This document shows positions 48,028-56,479 of a stretch of DNA of 64,000 nt, piece after piece. Position 1 is the stretch's first letter; each line of letters begins with the position of its first letter. The position numbers and the translations under genes were made by a program. This DNA comes from Paraburkholderia acidipaludis NBRC 101816 (lineage in GTDB: Bacteria; Pseudomonadota; Gammaproteobacteria; Burkholderiales; Burkholderiaceae). The notes beneath the pieces are model-generated. The model was not told the DNA's origin. It made no database searches and saw only the letters and a program-made list of their open reading frames with translations. The stretch is from the NCBI RefSeq assembly GCF_000684975.1, contig NZ_BAXZ01000027.1, forward strand, positions 34,104 through 98,103. The letters run 5' to 3'.

Positions 48028-48129
48028 GTTTTCCTGGGGCGGTTTTTGTCCGCGGGAATCCAATCGCATCCGGCAGGCTTGTTGGTATATTCGTTGGCAT
48101 CGTGCTTATGGCGTGTTGGTACCTACGAC

Positions 48130-48722
48130 ATGAACCTTACAGATCGGGTGTGCGCAACGCTAAGCCGAAGGAAACGCCGTACAAGCTGACCGACGGCGAT
48201 GGGATGTTTTTGCCGGTTCAGCCTAACGGCGGCAAGTATTGGCGGCTTGCGTACCCCTATCTCGGCAAGCAGAAAACTCTAGCCTTGGGCGTGTATCCGG
48301 ACGTTGGTCTGGCCCTTGCGCGTCAGCGCCGTGCCGAGGTGCGCGAGCAGCTAACGTTAGGGGCGGATCCGGGCGAGACGAAGAAAGCGGATAAGCGGGC
48401 GGCGCGTGTGGCCGCGAACAATACCTCGGAGGCGATCGCACTTGCTTGGTTCGAAGAGCGTCGGCCCTATGTCGAGCCCCGGCAACATGATCGGACGCGG
48501 ACGGAAATTACGGGGCACGGGTTCAGGGCGATGGCTCGCACGATTCTGCATGAGGAGCTTGAGCAGAAGCCCGAGGTGATCGAGCATCAACTTGCTCATG
48601 CGGTTCTCGATACGCTCGGGAGCGCGTACAACCGTACGAAATTTCTCAAGGAGCGGCGGGTGATGATGCAGCGCTGGGCTGACTATCTGGATGAGCTCAA
48701 GGCGCGGCGACGCACAGGCTAG
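48130..48722 (+). pseudogene. P4-type tyrosine integrase remnant (frameshift and internal deletion)
   Basis: Starts at ATG 48130 with MNLTDR, then the frame is lost near 48148, apparently by loss of one base, and continues in another frame as VRNAKPKETPYKLTDGDGMFLPVQPNGGKY, the DUF4102 arm-binding domain of P4 integrases. After AIALAWFEERRPYVEP (about 48465) the sequence jumps to GHGFRAMARTILHEEL, the box II region, and ends with the Tyr box (SAYNRTKFLKERR). Some 170-200 residues with the first catalytic Arg are absent. It lies 163 bases after tRNA-Thr, where such integrases insert. Not functional. Confidence 0.88.
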
Positions 48723-49041
48723 ATGCTGGTACGCCGACATTGATTGTATGGGTGCCCAAAACCGGCGCAAGCCTATCCTGCGTGTTCTTGTTTTTCATGT
48801 CGTTTTTGCGGCCGAGAGTTAATCTCGTTCGAACGATGTATAAGCCATGTGCAGAAAAAACTAACTCGTGTGCGATGGCGATGCGCAGTAAGTGCAATGC
48901 GTGTGCAATGGAGACGCGCAGCATATGCGATGTAGTCCTTGCCGCGCGGCAAGCGGTTCTGAGTGCGAGGACGCGCAAACCAGGCGTCTTGGATTTCGTT
49001 CTGGTGGCAGTATGATCGTCTGATCTGAACGGGAGCTTCCC
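48723..49041. other. 319-base stretch between integrase remnant and parD
   Basis: No recognised gene. An open frame of 91 codons (48740-49015, plus) runs through a short tandem repeat (48868-48933), but it has no ribosome site or known domain. An AGCTT-poor, lower-GC composition relative to the core fits the accessory region. The parD promoter should be near its right end. Confidence 0.35.
48868..48933 (+). repeat. Two-copy 33-base imperfect tandem repeat
   Basis: Units 48868-48900 and 48901-48933 both start GTGTGC and share ATGG, GCGCAG and ATG; 25 of 33 positions agree. Read in the open frame they encode an 11-residue repeat, CAMAMRSKCNA then CAMETRSICDV. Confidence 0.6.
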
Positions 49042-49326
49042 ATGTCTGCGACCCTGGAACGCCTGACGGTTACCATGCCGCCCGAAATGGCGGGCGCCAT
49101 CAGGCAGGCCGTTGAAGACGGCGAATATGCCTCGACCAGCGAGGTCGTGCGCGAAGCCCTGCGGGAGTGGAAAACCCGGCGTCAACTGATGCTCAGCGAA
49201 CTGGCCGAACTTAAGGCGGAAATCGACCAAGGCCTGGCTGATGTAGCCGCTGGTCGAGTAAAGAAATTCGACCCTGAAAACATTATTGCGCGAGGGAGAC
49301 AGCTATTAGCCGAACGCTCCAGATAA
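49042..49326 (+). CDS. parD: ParD-type antitoxin (CopG/Arc fold), now without an intact toxin
   Basis: A 94-residue type II antitoxin. The N-terminal ribbon-helix-helix is LERLTVTMPPEMAGAIRQAVEDGEYASTSEVVREALREWKTRRQ; the C-terminal part (LAELKAEIDQGLADVAAGRVKKFD) is the usual toxin-binding helix region. GGGAG precedes ATG 49042. The toxin gene that should overlap its end is broken, so this antitoxin is orphaned. It could still repress its own promoter. Confidence 0.88.
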   Translation: MSATLERLTVTMPPEMAGAIRQAVEDGEYASTSEVVREALREWKTRRQLMLSELAELKAEIDQGLADVAAGRVKKFDPENIIARGRQLLAERSR

Positions 49327-49483
49327 CCGACCGCGCTGAGCTCGATCTAGCCTGCGTGTGCTGTTTTACGGTGCCTATGCCGTTTATTACCGTTCGGACG
49401 ATCAGGCTGTCATGGTTATCCGCGTTTTGCATGGTGCCCGTGATCTGGGTGCGATCACAGATCAGGGTGGCTTTGATCACTGA
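49308..49483 (+). pseudogene. Remnant of ParE toxin gene
   Basis: Overlapping the end of parD, one frame reads SRTLQITDRAELDLA, the start of a ParE protein. From 49358 another frame reads VLFYGAYAVYYRSDDQAVMVIRVLHGARDL, the C-terminal strands of ParE, to TGA 49481-49483. The ~50 central residues are gone and the two pieces are out of frame. No usable start codon is seen. The toxin is inactive. Confidence 0.82.
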
Positions 49484-49512
49484 CGACCACGAGCGGTAGG
49501 GGCCGTGGGGGC

Positions 49513-49548
49513 AATGTTCGGCTCGCGGTGCTCCGCGAGCCGAACATT
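49513..49548. repeat. Perfect 16-bp palindrome with 4-base loop
   Basis: Arms AATGTTCGGCTCGCGG (49513-49528) and CCGCGAGCCGAACATT (49533-49548), loop TGCT. No T-run follows on either strand, so it is not a standard terminator. It stands in a gene-free 230-base gap between the parE remnant and the SDR gene; the rest of that gap shows nothing recognisable. Confidence 0.7.
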
Positions 49549-49713
49549 GAGACTGCGGCATAGGACACGGTGGGCCGTGCAGTTACAGGTTGCTGCGGGC
49601 TGTTTCCGAATTCGGCCAGAAGCGGTTAGTCAACGCCAGCTTCTCGATTGGCCGGTCAGAAAGTAGCTGCCGTCATTCTCGGCGAGCGAGGAGGATAGCG
49701 AAAACTGCAACCG

Positions 49714-50427
49714 TCACCATCGAACGGTCCGGCCGCGATAATCCAGATACTCAAGGCCAGGACGCCCCAGCTTGGCCAAAAGCACATCCACGGCGCCTGG
49801 AACGCTTTCCTCGATCGACAATCGCCCTTCGGGGCCGCCCAAGTCGGTACGCACCCAGCCGGGCGCCATCAGTAGCATGGCCCGCGACGTGTGCGCCTGG
49901 CGCGCGGCAAAGCTGCGCATGAACTGGTTCAGTGCCGCCTTGCTGCCACGGTAAAGCTCGCGCTGGCCGGATTCGTTGTCAGCGACACTGCCTTGCCCGG
50001 ACGACATGATCCCGATCAGACCATCCGGCCGAACCAGATCGGACAGGCTTTCGACTACACGCATCGGGCTGAGTGCGTTGGTAATCATTAGATCCACGAA
50101 ATCTTCCGTCGACACCTCGCCGATGGTCTGCGTCGGATCAGGATTGGTCGTGCCAGCATTGACGAACAGTACGTCGAATGTTCGGCCGGACAAACGCTGG
50201 CGTAATGCCCGGAGCTGATCCGGCCGGGTGATGTCGAGCGTTTCGATGTCGACCCGACCTGGATGCGCGTCGGCCAGCTCGTGCAGAAGCGTTCGTCCGC
50301 CACCGGCGCGCACGGTCCCGACGACGTGCCAGCCCTTCTTCAGAAACTCCGCCGCCATGGCGTGGCCGAGACCGCGCGAAGCACCGATGAGCAGGACAGT
50401 GGATATGTGGGCAGATGTGCGGTGCAT
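49714..50427 (-). CDS. Short-chain dehydrogenase/reductase (SDR)
   Basis: Classical SDR of 237 residues. NAD(P)-binding GASRGLG at 15-21, NAG at 90-92, catalytic S142/143 and the Y159-x3-K163 pair. Substrate unknown. ATG 50427 has AAAGGAG 6 bases upstream, which overrules the longer open frame. It is divergently transcribed from a LysR regulator, with 131 bases between the start codons, a common design in which LysR controls the enzyme gene. Part of the accessory region. Confidence 0.87.
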   Translation of the reverse strand: MHRTSAHISTVLLIGASRGLGHAMAAEFLKKGWHVVGTVRAGGGRTLLHELADAHPGRVDIETLDITRPDQLRALRQRLSGRTFDVLFVNAGTTNPDPTQTIGEVSTEDFVDLMITNALSPMRVVESLSDLVRPDGLIGIMSSGQGSVADNESGQRELYRGSKAALNQFMRSFAARQAHTSRAMLLMAPGWVRTDLGGPEGRLSIEESVPGAVDVLLAKLGRPGLEYLDYRGRTVRW

Positions 50428-50558
50428 GGTGTTCTCCTTTCTCGGCGACGAATTCCATGAATTGTCGAGAGAATCCCGGATTTGCACCAGACGCCCGGCC
50501 CGCAATCCTCGATTGCACCAAACGCCATACGAGGTGGGTTTTCGATTATTCTGGGCGG

Positions 50559-51518
50559 ATGACACGCGTCGACCTGAACCTGCTGACTGCACTGGATGCA
50601 TTGCTGAGCGAACGTAGCGTTACCGGGGCCGCCCGGCGCCTGAACCTCAGCGTCTCTGCCATGAGCCGCACGCTGACACGTCTGCGCTCGGCGACCGGTG
50701 ATCGCTTGCTGCTTCAGGCCGGACGCACGCTGGTGCTAACGCCTTATGCCGAGCAACTGAGCCTGCGTGTTTCCACTCTGGTCCGGGAAGCGGAAGGCAC
50801 GCTGAGTCGCGCCGAACATCGGTTCGACATTTCCACCCTTGAACAACGTTTTACGCTGCGAGCCGGCGAAGGTTTCATTGACCTGCTTGGTGCGGCCTTG
50901 ATGGACCGGGTCCACCGCGCGGCACCCGGTGTGCAGATTCGCTTTGCGCTCAAGCAGGACTGGAGCGCGCAAGCGCTGAGGGAAGGCACGATAGATCTGG
51001 AGATCGGTATCGTCAGGGCATCCGCCCCCGAGGTACGAACGCGTTTGTTATTCCGCGATCGCTATGTCGGCGTATGCCGCCTCAAACATCCGCTGCTGGG
51101 CGATGAAAGGATCAGCGTAGAGCAATGGACTGAATACGGCCATGTGATGATCTCGCGTACCGGTGAAGCAGAAAACTCCGTCGACACGGCCCTGGAACTG
51201 CAAGGCATGCAACGAAAGCTATTGGTGGTGGTGCCGTCCTATACCAACGCCATGCAGTTAGCGCGTCGTTCCGACTTGCTAGCTGTCGTTCCGCGTTCCT
51301 GTCTCGGCAATGCATTTATTCCGGATTACGCGAGCGCCAACGGTTTGCAGTGCTTCGAGCTTCCACTATCCACACCCGCTTTCAACATCTCGGCGATCTG
51401 GCATCCGCGCCTCGATCACGATCCGGCTCATCGCTGGTTTCGCGGCCAGGTGCTGGATCTATGTTCGGCAGCCTATCCGCCGGACCTATTGACAGATTCG
51501 CCAGCGCTGCACAGTTAG
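50559..51518 (+). CDS. LysR-type transcriptional regulator
   Basis: 319 residues. N-terminal winged helix: MTRVDLNLLTALDALLSERS, then VTGAARRLNLSVSAMSRTLTRLR, the HTH. The C-terminal co-inducer domain (from about 90) is of the NodD/SyrM-like or LysR substrate-binding type. It probably controls the divergent SDR gene and itself; the inducer is unknown. A shared terminator follows (51534). Confidence 0.88.
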   Translation: MTRVDLNLLTALDALLSERSVTGAARRLNLSVSAMSRTLTRLRSATGDRLLLQAGRTLVLTPYAEQLSLRVSTLVREAEGTLSRAEHRFDISTLEQRFTLRAGEGFIDLLGAALMDRVHRAAPGVQIRFALKQDWSAQALREGTIDLEIGIVRASAPEVRTRLLFRDRYVGVCRLKHPLLGDERISVEQWTEYGHVMISRTGEAENSVDTALELQGMQRKLLVVVPSYTNAMQLARRSDLLAVVPRSCLGNAFIPDYASANGLQCFELPLSTPAFNISAIWHPRLDHDPAHRWFRGQVLDLCSAAYPPDLLTDSPALHS

Positions 51519-51533
51519 CCGCACCAAACACAG

Positions 51534-51566
51534 CAAGGGGTTACGTGAGGTTCACGTAACCCCTTG
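51534..51566. terminator. Bidirectional hairpin between lysR-type gene and methylase gene
   Basis: Perfect 15-bp arms CAAGGGGTTACGTGA (51534-51548) and TCACGTAACCCCTTG (51552-51566), loop GGT. The stop codon and last eight codons of the methylase (TRGYVNLT) lie within the hairpin. The T-runs are short, so termination strength is uncertain. Confidence 0.6.
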
Positions 51567-54381
51567 TGCTTTCTGGGCGTTGAAAAGCCGGGGACGAAAG
51601 CCTGCCGGTCGTTGTTATCGGCAAACCGGCCAGCACCCGCTCGATATCCTCCGCCGACAACCCAAAAGCCCCATACAGCACCAGGTCGATTTCCCGGGCC
51701 ACGGCTTCGGTTGCGCGCCCCGCACGATCTAGCGCCAGCAATTCATCGACCAGCCTGACCACCGCGTTCCGAACCTCGGGTTCTGCCGGCACCGGAACCG
51801 AATCGATCATTGCTTTGGTGTACGCAATGCCGCCGTTATAGCTGGCCGACGGATACCGCGCTCGCAAAAAGAAGGCGGAAAGCGGGCAGTTCAGCACCGC
51901 TGCCGCGAACTTCAGCAGACCGTCGTCGTGGGAGCACAGGATCAGCGTCGTCTTTCCCGGGATCGTGTCGCCGTCGAGGTCCAGCGCGGCGTCGAGTCGC
52001 GTGAGTCCCTTCACGATCACCTTTTTCGCGTCGGCCCGGTTCCGGTACGCGTTGGCGAATGCTGCCGCGAAGCGCGTCCGCTCGACCACGGGCTCTCCGT
52101 ATCGCTCGCCAAGGTAGGTCATCGGCTTGATGCCCCAGCGCGATATGAACCGGCCCAGCGTTCCGGTATTCACCACCCGGAACTGGCGCCGCGCGCAGAA
52201 CCCGCCATTTGCCTCTTCGATAAGGGGCTTGAGCCGGTATGCGTCCGATGTCGCGCACGCATTCTCGCAACGCAGCAGCGAACCGAGCGCGGGGTGCGAG
52301 CGCTCGATTTGCCGCACGAACGCGTAATGCGGCGAGAGCAGGGGATCGAGTCGCCACGGCGCGTCGAGTTCAGCCTTCGGTGTTTGCGCGAGCGGCGTGA
52401 CTGCGTCACCTTCAAGCTGAGCGGTCGAAACGATAGCGGTGCCTTCCTGCGCGTAGACCGTGACGATCGAATCGACCAGCGCCCGGTCGAACACGTTGCG
52501 ACCCAGTGCGACGATGCGCTCGATCTTGCCGAGGTGGCGCGCGCGGAACGCGTCGCCGAACGGCTTCGAGAGCCACTTGTCCGGCGTGAGGCACGCCATC
52601 GCGCCTGCGGGCGCGAGCAGGGCGAGGCCGAGTTCCATGAACACGACGTAGAGGTCCCAGTTGCCCTTCGCCGCCGGCCAGCGTTGCGCGAGGTGTTCGC
52701 GCATTTCCTGCAGGCCGTCGTTGGCCATGCGTTCGGAGTCGATGTACGGCGGATTGGCGACAACCGCGTCGAAGCCGCGGAATGCGCCGTCGTCATCGAG
52801 CGCTTCAGGGAATTCGGTGCGCCATTCGAAGGCGCCTTCGTGGATTTGCGACGGCGCGCACGACGTTGTTTGCGATGTGTCCGGGCGCAGCCTCGCCAGC
52901 AGGGCAGAGCGTGCCTGCGCAATCCTGTTGCTGGCGCTTTCCCGTTGCGCACCATGCGTGCAGGCAACGGCGCGGTAGCATGAAATTGCCTCGCGATAAT
53001 TTCGGACAACCTGGCGCTTCTCCGGCAGCGTGCCACGCATCGGTGCATCGAGGCCGAGCCGGCTGATTATCGCGTTGCCGACGCGAATATTGCCGTCCAG
53101 GTTCGGCAGCGTCGAGAACTGGCCGTTCGCGTCATAGGTCGCGTGTTGCAGCAGTTCCATCCAGAGCCGCAACTGCGCCATTCTCACCGCATCGGGATTG
53201 ATGTCCACGCCGAAGAGGCCGTTCTCGACGATCGCCCGTTTTTCCCCGAACAACGCCGCATCGAGCCGGCGGCGCGCGTTTTTCCCATCCGTGCCGTGCA
53301 GCGGTTCGCCGTTGGCGCGCTTCACGATCAGCTGGTCCGACTCGACCTCGAATCGATAACCCGCGAGCGGACGGCCTGCCGCATCGGTTAGCAGTCCAAG
53401 CCGCGATTTCAGCGCAATCCGGGCGTTGAGCGCCGAAACAAGCAGATGGCCGGAACCCACCGCTGGATCGCAGACGAGCAGGCCGTCCACGATTTCACGC
53501 GCCTCGTCGCGATCCGTGATTGCCTGGCATAGCTGATCGATGGTTTCGCAGTGCCAACCCTTGCGTTCGTTGAACCGGCGAATCGTGGCCGATTCGATCG
53601 CCGCCTGGCACAGGTGCATGGCGACGCGCCCCGGCGTGAACCACGCGCCGTCACGGTAGCCGTTGAATTTTTCGAAGATCAGACCGAGCGTCGCGGTATC
53701 GATCTTCGGTTTGCCCGCATTGCCCGGTAGCGGTGCTTCGCTTGCGAAATCGTACGCATCGAGAAAATCGAGCAGATAGGCGACGGGATGGAGCGCGCCA
53801 TCCGCGTACCGGAGGACCGTTTCGGCGAAGACAGGTAACGGTGGCGCGTCGGCGAGCGTGCCGAGCGGGATCGCGACACCTTCCAGATCGTGCGGCGCAA
53901 AGAGCGAACCGTCGAAGCGCGGAATAGCCGAAAGCGGCGGAATCCGCGCGCAGGCTCCGGTGCGCGCGTCGGTGAGCACATCGCGACACAATGCGTCGAG
54001 TTCTCCGAAGGAGCGAATGCGGCTCGCGCGCAGAAACGCATAAGCGGGATCGTTGTCGTGTAGCGCGAGGAGCCGCGTTTCGAGCAGCTTGAGGAACACA
54101 AGACGGCTGAGCCACGCGATGCACAGCCGCATCACCATGCCGAATCGTTCTTCTTGCGCGCTCTCCGAACCGGCTTCTCCGTCGCGCGCCTCGATGCGGG
54201 CCAGCGCATTTTCGACGAGCGATCCGGGTGTCCTCGCGTGCACGGGCTGCCGCGCGATGGCCGGCTTGCCCTTCTCGACGGTCTCGCACAGGCCCGCGAT
54301 ATGCAGCAGTTCCGCGTAGAAACGTTCGTCTAGCGCCGTGCGGCGCGCGCGTCCGCGTCTTTTCCTGTCGGTCTCGGGCAT
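51541..54381 (-). CDS. Eco57I/TaqI-type N6-adenine DNA methylase, probable type IIG enzyme lacking its nuclease part
   Basis: 946 residues. Motif X-like FTPGRVAMHL at 248-257, SAM motif I DPAVGSG at 305-311, motif II-like FGVDINPDAVRMAQ at 390-403 and catalytic NPPY at 543-546 identify an N6-adenine methylase. The C-terminal ~300 residues resemble the TaqI-type target-recognition region. Residues 17-110 (FYAELLHIAGL..., FGMVMRLCIAWLSRLVFLKLLE) resemble the helical connector that in full type IIG enzymes follows an N-terminal PD-ExK nuclease, but the nuclease is absent and there is no upstream frame for it. GAAGAAA precedes ATG 54381. It may be a solitary methylase. Lies at the right end of the accessory region. 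Confidence 0.85.
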   Translation of the reverse strand: MPETDRKRRGRARRTALDERFYAELLHIAGLCETVEKGKPAIARQPVHARTPGSLVENALARIEARDGEAGSESAQEERFGMVMRLCIAWLSRLVFLKLLETRLLALHDNDPAYAFLRASRIRSFGELDALCRDVLTDARTGACARIPPLSAIPRFDGSLFAPHDLEGVAIPLGTLADAPPLPVFAETVLRYADGALHPVAYLLDFLDAYDFASEAPLPGNAGKPKIDTATLGLIFEKFNGYRDGAWFTPGRVAMHLCQAAIESATIRRFNERKGWHCETIDQLCQAITDRDEAREIVDGLLVCDPAVGSGHLLVSALNARIALKSRLGLLTDAAGRPLAGYRFEVESDQLIVKRANGEPLHGTDGKNARRRLDAALFGEKRAIVENGLFGVDINPDAVRMAQLRLWMELLQHATYDANGQFSTLPNLDGNIRVGNAIISRLGLDAPMRGTLPEKRQVVRNYREAISCYRAVACTHGAQRESASNRIAQARSALLARLRPDTSQTTSCAPSQIHEGAFEWRTEFPEALDDDGAFRGFDAVVANPPYIDSERMANDGLQEMREHLAQRWPAAKGNWDLYVVFMELGLALLAPAGAMACLTPDKWLSKPFGDAFRARHLGKIERIVALGRNVFDRALVDSIVTVYAQEGTAIVSTAQLEGDAVTPLAQTPKAELDAPWRLDPLLSPHYAFVRQIERSHPALGSLLRCENACATSDAYRLKPLIEEANGGFCARRQFRVVNTGTLGRFISRWGIKPMTYLGERYGEPVVERTRFAAAFANAYRNRADAKKVIVKGLTRLDAALDLDGDTIPGKTTLILCSHDDGLLKFAAAVLNCPLSAFFLRARYPSASYNGGIAYTKAMIDSVPVPAEPEVRNAVVRLVDELLALDRAGRATEAVAREIDLVLYGAFGLSAEDIERVLAGLPITTTGRLSSPAFQRPESTRGYVNLT

Positions 54382-54581
54382 GATTTTTCTTCGGTGTCGT
54401 CTGCGCGATGCGCGTAAAGCGCCGGGCGCCGCTCATTTTAAGCGCGGGCTCCTCGCACGGGTCGACGCTCGCGCGCGAAGAGGCGATGATCGTGGCGGGT
54501 GACGAGAGCCCGTGCCGCACGTCACCGTGCTCTGCTATATGATGGCGCCGCCGCGGCTGCGCCGTTCTGCCTACGAATACC

Positions 54582-55715
54582 ATGACCGACATCCCCACCC
54601 TCAGCTGGCCCGATACCGACGGCCCGCGCACCGTCCGCTGGCGCTCCGAGGCGGGCGTGCCGCCGCCCAGGCGCGTGGTGCTCGCCGACGACCGCACGAC
54701 GGCGGATGCCGCCTACCGTCTCGCCTGCGAGGGCACGGCGCTGCTTTGGCGAGGCGACTACCAGAACGCGCGCCAGTTGCTGCAGGCGATGGCGCGCCGC
54801 GCCGACCGCAAGCCGCGCAAGGCACCCGCTTCGCCGCTCGACGCATTCAATCTGCACCGGCAGGCGCAGTCGCAACGGGCGCGCACGTTGGGCATGGTGC
54901 TGATCCCGCTGGAAGGCGATTACACGATTTCCCTGCGCCGCGCGCCCGACGTGCGGCTCGCTTGCGAGGAGGCGTGGGGCGCGGCGACGGGGGAGGCGTC
55001 GGCGGTTTCGCTGCGCGAGCTGCTGGGTCTGATCGGCGCGCACGAATGGCGCAAGAAGGGCGTGGAAATTCCGGCGCTGGGTAACGCGTGCATTCATCCC
55101 TGCTACGGCGTGTTCTCGCCTGTGCGTGGGGAGTATGTCGATCTCGTCGCGCGCACGCCGCTGCCGTCGCTCGAAAAGGCGTTCGACATCGGGACGGGCA
55201 CCGGCGTGCTCGCTGCCGTGCTTGCCGCGCGCGGCGTGAAGACGATCGTCGCCACCGATCAGGATCCGCGCGCCCTGGCCTGCGCTCGCGAGAATCTCGG
55301 GCGCCTCGGCCATGGGGACCGCGTCGAAGTCGTCGAAGCGGATCTGTTCCCGCCGGGCCGCGCGCCGCTGGTGGTCTGCAATCCGCCGTGGGTGCCTGCG
55401 CGGCCCGCTTCGCCCATCGAATATGCCGTCTTCGATCCGGATAGCCGCATGCTGCGCGGTTTCCTGGACGGCCTGAAGGACCATCTGGAGCCGGGCGGCG
55501 AGGGCTGGCTGATCCTCTCCGATTTCGCCGAGCATCTCGGCCTGCGCACACGCGAAGCGCTCTCGGAGATGATTGCGAGCGCCGGCCTCATGGTGGCGGG
55601 GCGCGAGGATATCCGCGCGCGTCACCCGAAGGCCGCAGACCGCACCGACCCGCTATATGAGGCGCGCGCGAAGGAAGTGACCTCGCTATGGCGCCTGAAA
55701 GTTCGGCCGGCGTGA
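54582..55715 (+). CDS. Class I SAM-dependent methyltransferase (HemK/RlmG-like)
   Basis: 377 residues. SAM motif I FDIGTGTGVLA around 201-211, ATDQDP at 224-229, and NPPW at 267-270, the N-P-P-aromatic motif of enzymes that methylate N of protein glutamine, RNA or DNA bases. The N-terminal ~150 residues (starting with PRTVRWRSEAG) are a separate, unassigned part. The combination resembles PrmC/RlmG-like 'small methyltransferase' proteins; the target is unknown. It stands alone at the edge of the island. Confidence 0.8.
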   Translation: MTDIPTLSWPDTDGPRTVRWRSEAGVPPPRRVVLADDRTTADAAYRLACEGTALLWRGDYQNARQLLQAMARRADRKPRKAPASPLDAFNLHRQAQSQRARTLGMVLIPLEGDYTISLRRAPDVRLACEEAWGAATGEASAVSLRELLGLIGAHEWRKKGVEIPALGNACIHPCYGVFSPVRGEYVDLVARTPLPSLEKAFDIGTGTGVLAAVLAARGVKTIVATDQDPRALACARENLGRLGHGDRVEVVEADLFPPGRAPLVVCNPPWVPARPASPIEYAVFDPDSRMLRGFLDGLKDHLEPGGEGWLILSDFAEHLGLRTREALSEMIASAGLMVAGREDIRARHPKAADRTDPLYEARAKEVTSLWRLKVRPA

Positions 55716-55791
55716 GCGCGGGCAAAAGCCCGTCCGCCGAAGCGCAGGACGCAGCGCCTGCGCTTCGGGGCTTGCGCGCGAGAAAGCGTGC

Positions 55792-56112
55792 TTAGCCTGG
55801 ATAGGCCTCGTCGACTTTCAGTCCCGCAAGCTTGAAGATCACGCGCAACGTCTGGGGCTTGATGTCCCGGCGCGCGGCCAGCGCCGACATCACGAAGTCG
55901 AGAACCTTGGCGTACTTCAGCAGAATCAGGCAGGTCTCGAGATCGCCGGCGCCGTCGCGCATTTCTTCGGCAATCCGCAGCATTTCCACCGAGATATCGC
56001 GCGCCATCTCGAGCTCCAGTTGCTGCTTTTCCGTCCACTCGGGGACGACGAGCAGCTTCGCGAGCAGTTCCTGGAATTTCTGCTCGGCATCTCCGTCCGG
56101 TTTCGTATTCAT
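55792..56112 (-). CDS. Hypothetical protein (106 residues, helical)
   Basis: Not recognised. The sequence is rich in E, L and A with heptad-like stretches (EQKFQELLAKLL, KQQLELEMARDISVEMLRIAEEMRD), lacks a signal peptide or membrane segment, and is predicted all-helical and cytoplasmic. Codon use matches the flanking chromosomal genes, and the frame is bounded by clear neighbours, so it is likely real. No function is proposed. Confidence 0.6.
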   Translation of the reverse strand: MNTKPDGDAEQKFQELLAKLLVVPEWTEKQQLELEMARDISVEMLRIAEEMRDGAGDLETCLILLKYAKVLDFVMSALAARRDIKPQTLRVIFKLAGLKVDEAYPG

Positions 56113-56479
56113 TGCGAGCCTCGTGCAAGGACGTGCAGCGTCGTGCGCCCGCTACGCATCGACAGACTGCGACGTGCCTGATCCGTCGCCGCCGGAACGA
56201 CCGGTGCGACCTCCCATGCGCTTTCGTCCGGTGCATGGCCGGATGGTTGCGCTCCCATTGGTCCCTTCTGGACATCGGGGACGAATGTCCTCCGTGTCTT
56301 TTCTAATCAACCCCCTCCCTGCCGTCCGGACGTGGGGGGCAGCGTTCCGGACGCTTCGGGCCGCTCGATTTGCATGGCGGCCTCGTCGTGCTTTTTCCGT
56401 AAAATGGCAGGTAAATCTTCTTCGTTCCGTCATCTGTCGCACGTAGCGCGGCAAAAGATACCTCTTCCGTCCCCGACCG
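56113..56479. other. 367-base intergenic region
   Basis: Between the divergent hypothetical gene and the methyltransferase gene. No gene was supported. TAAAAT at 56400-56405 within CCGTAAAATGG is a possible -10 for the downstream gene with a leader of ~70 bases; its -35 is not clear. Confidence 0.3.

Noticed and set aside
48102..48722. An intact 206-residue integrase
   Set aside because: The start in that frame has no ribosome site, the true N-terminus MNLTDR is in another frame, and the catalytic core is deleted.
48723..54581. A direct repeat of the tRNA-Thr 3' end (attR) closing the island
   Set aside because: I scanned by eye for CCTGCAGCCGGCACCA-like sequence and found none in the window; short GCCGGCACC matches were within coding sequence.
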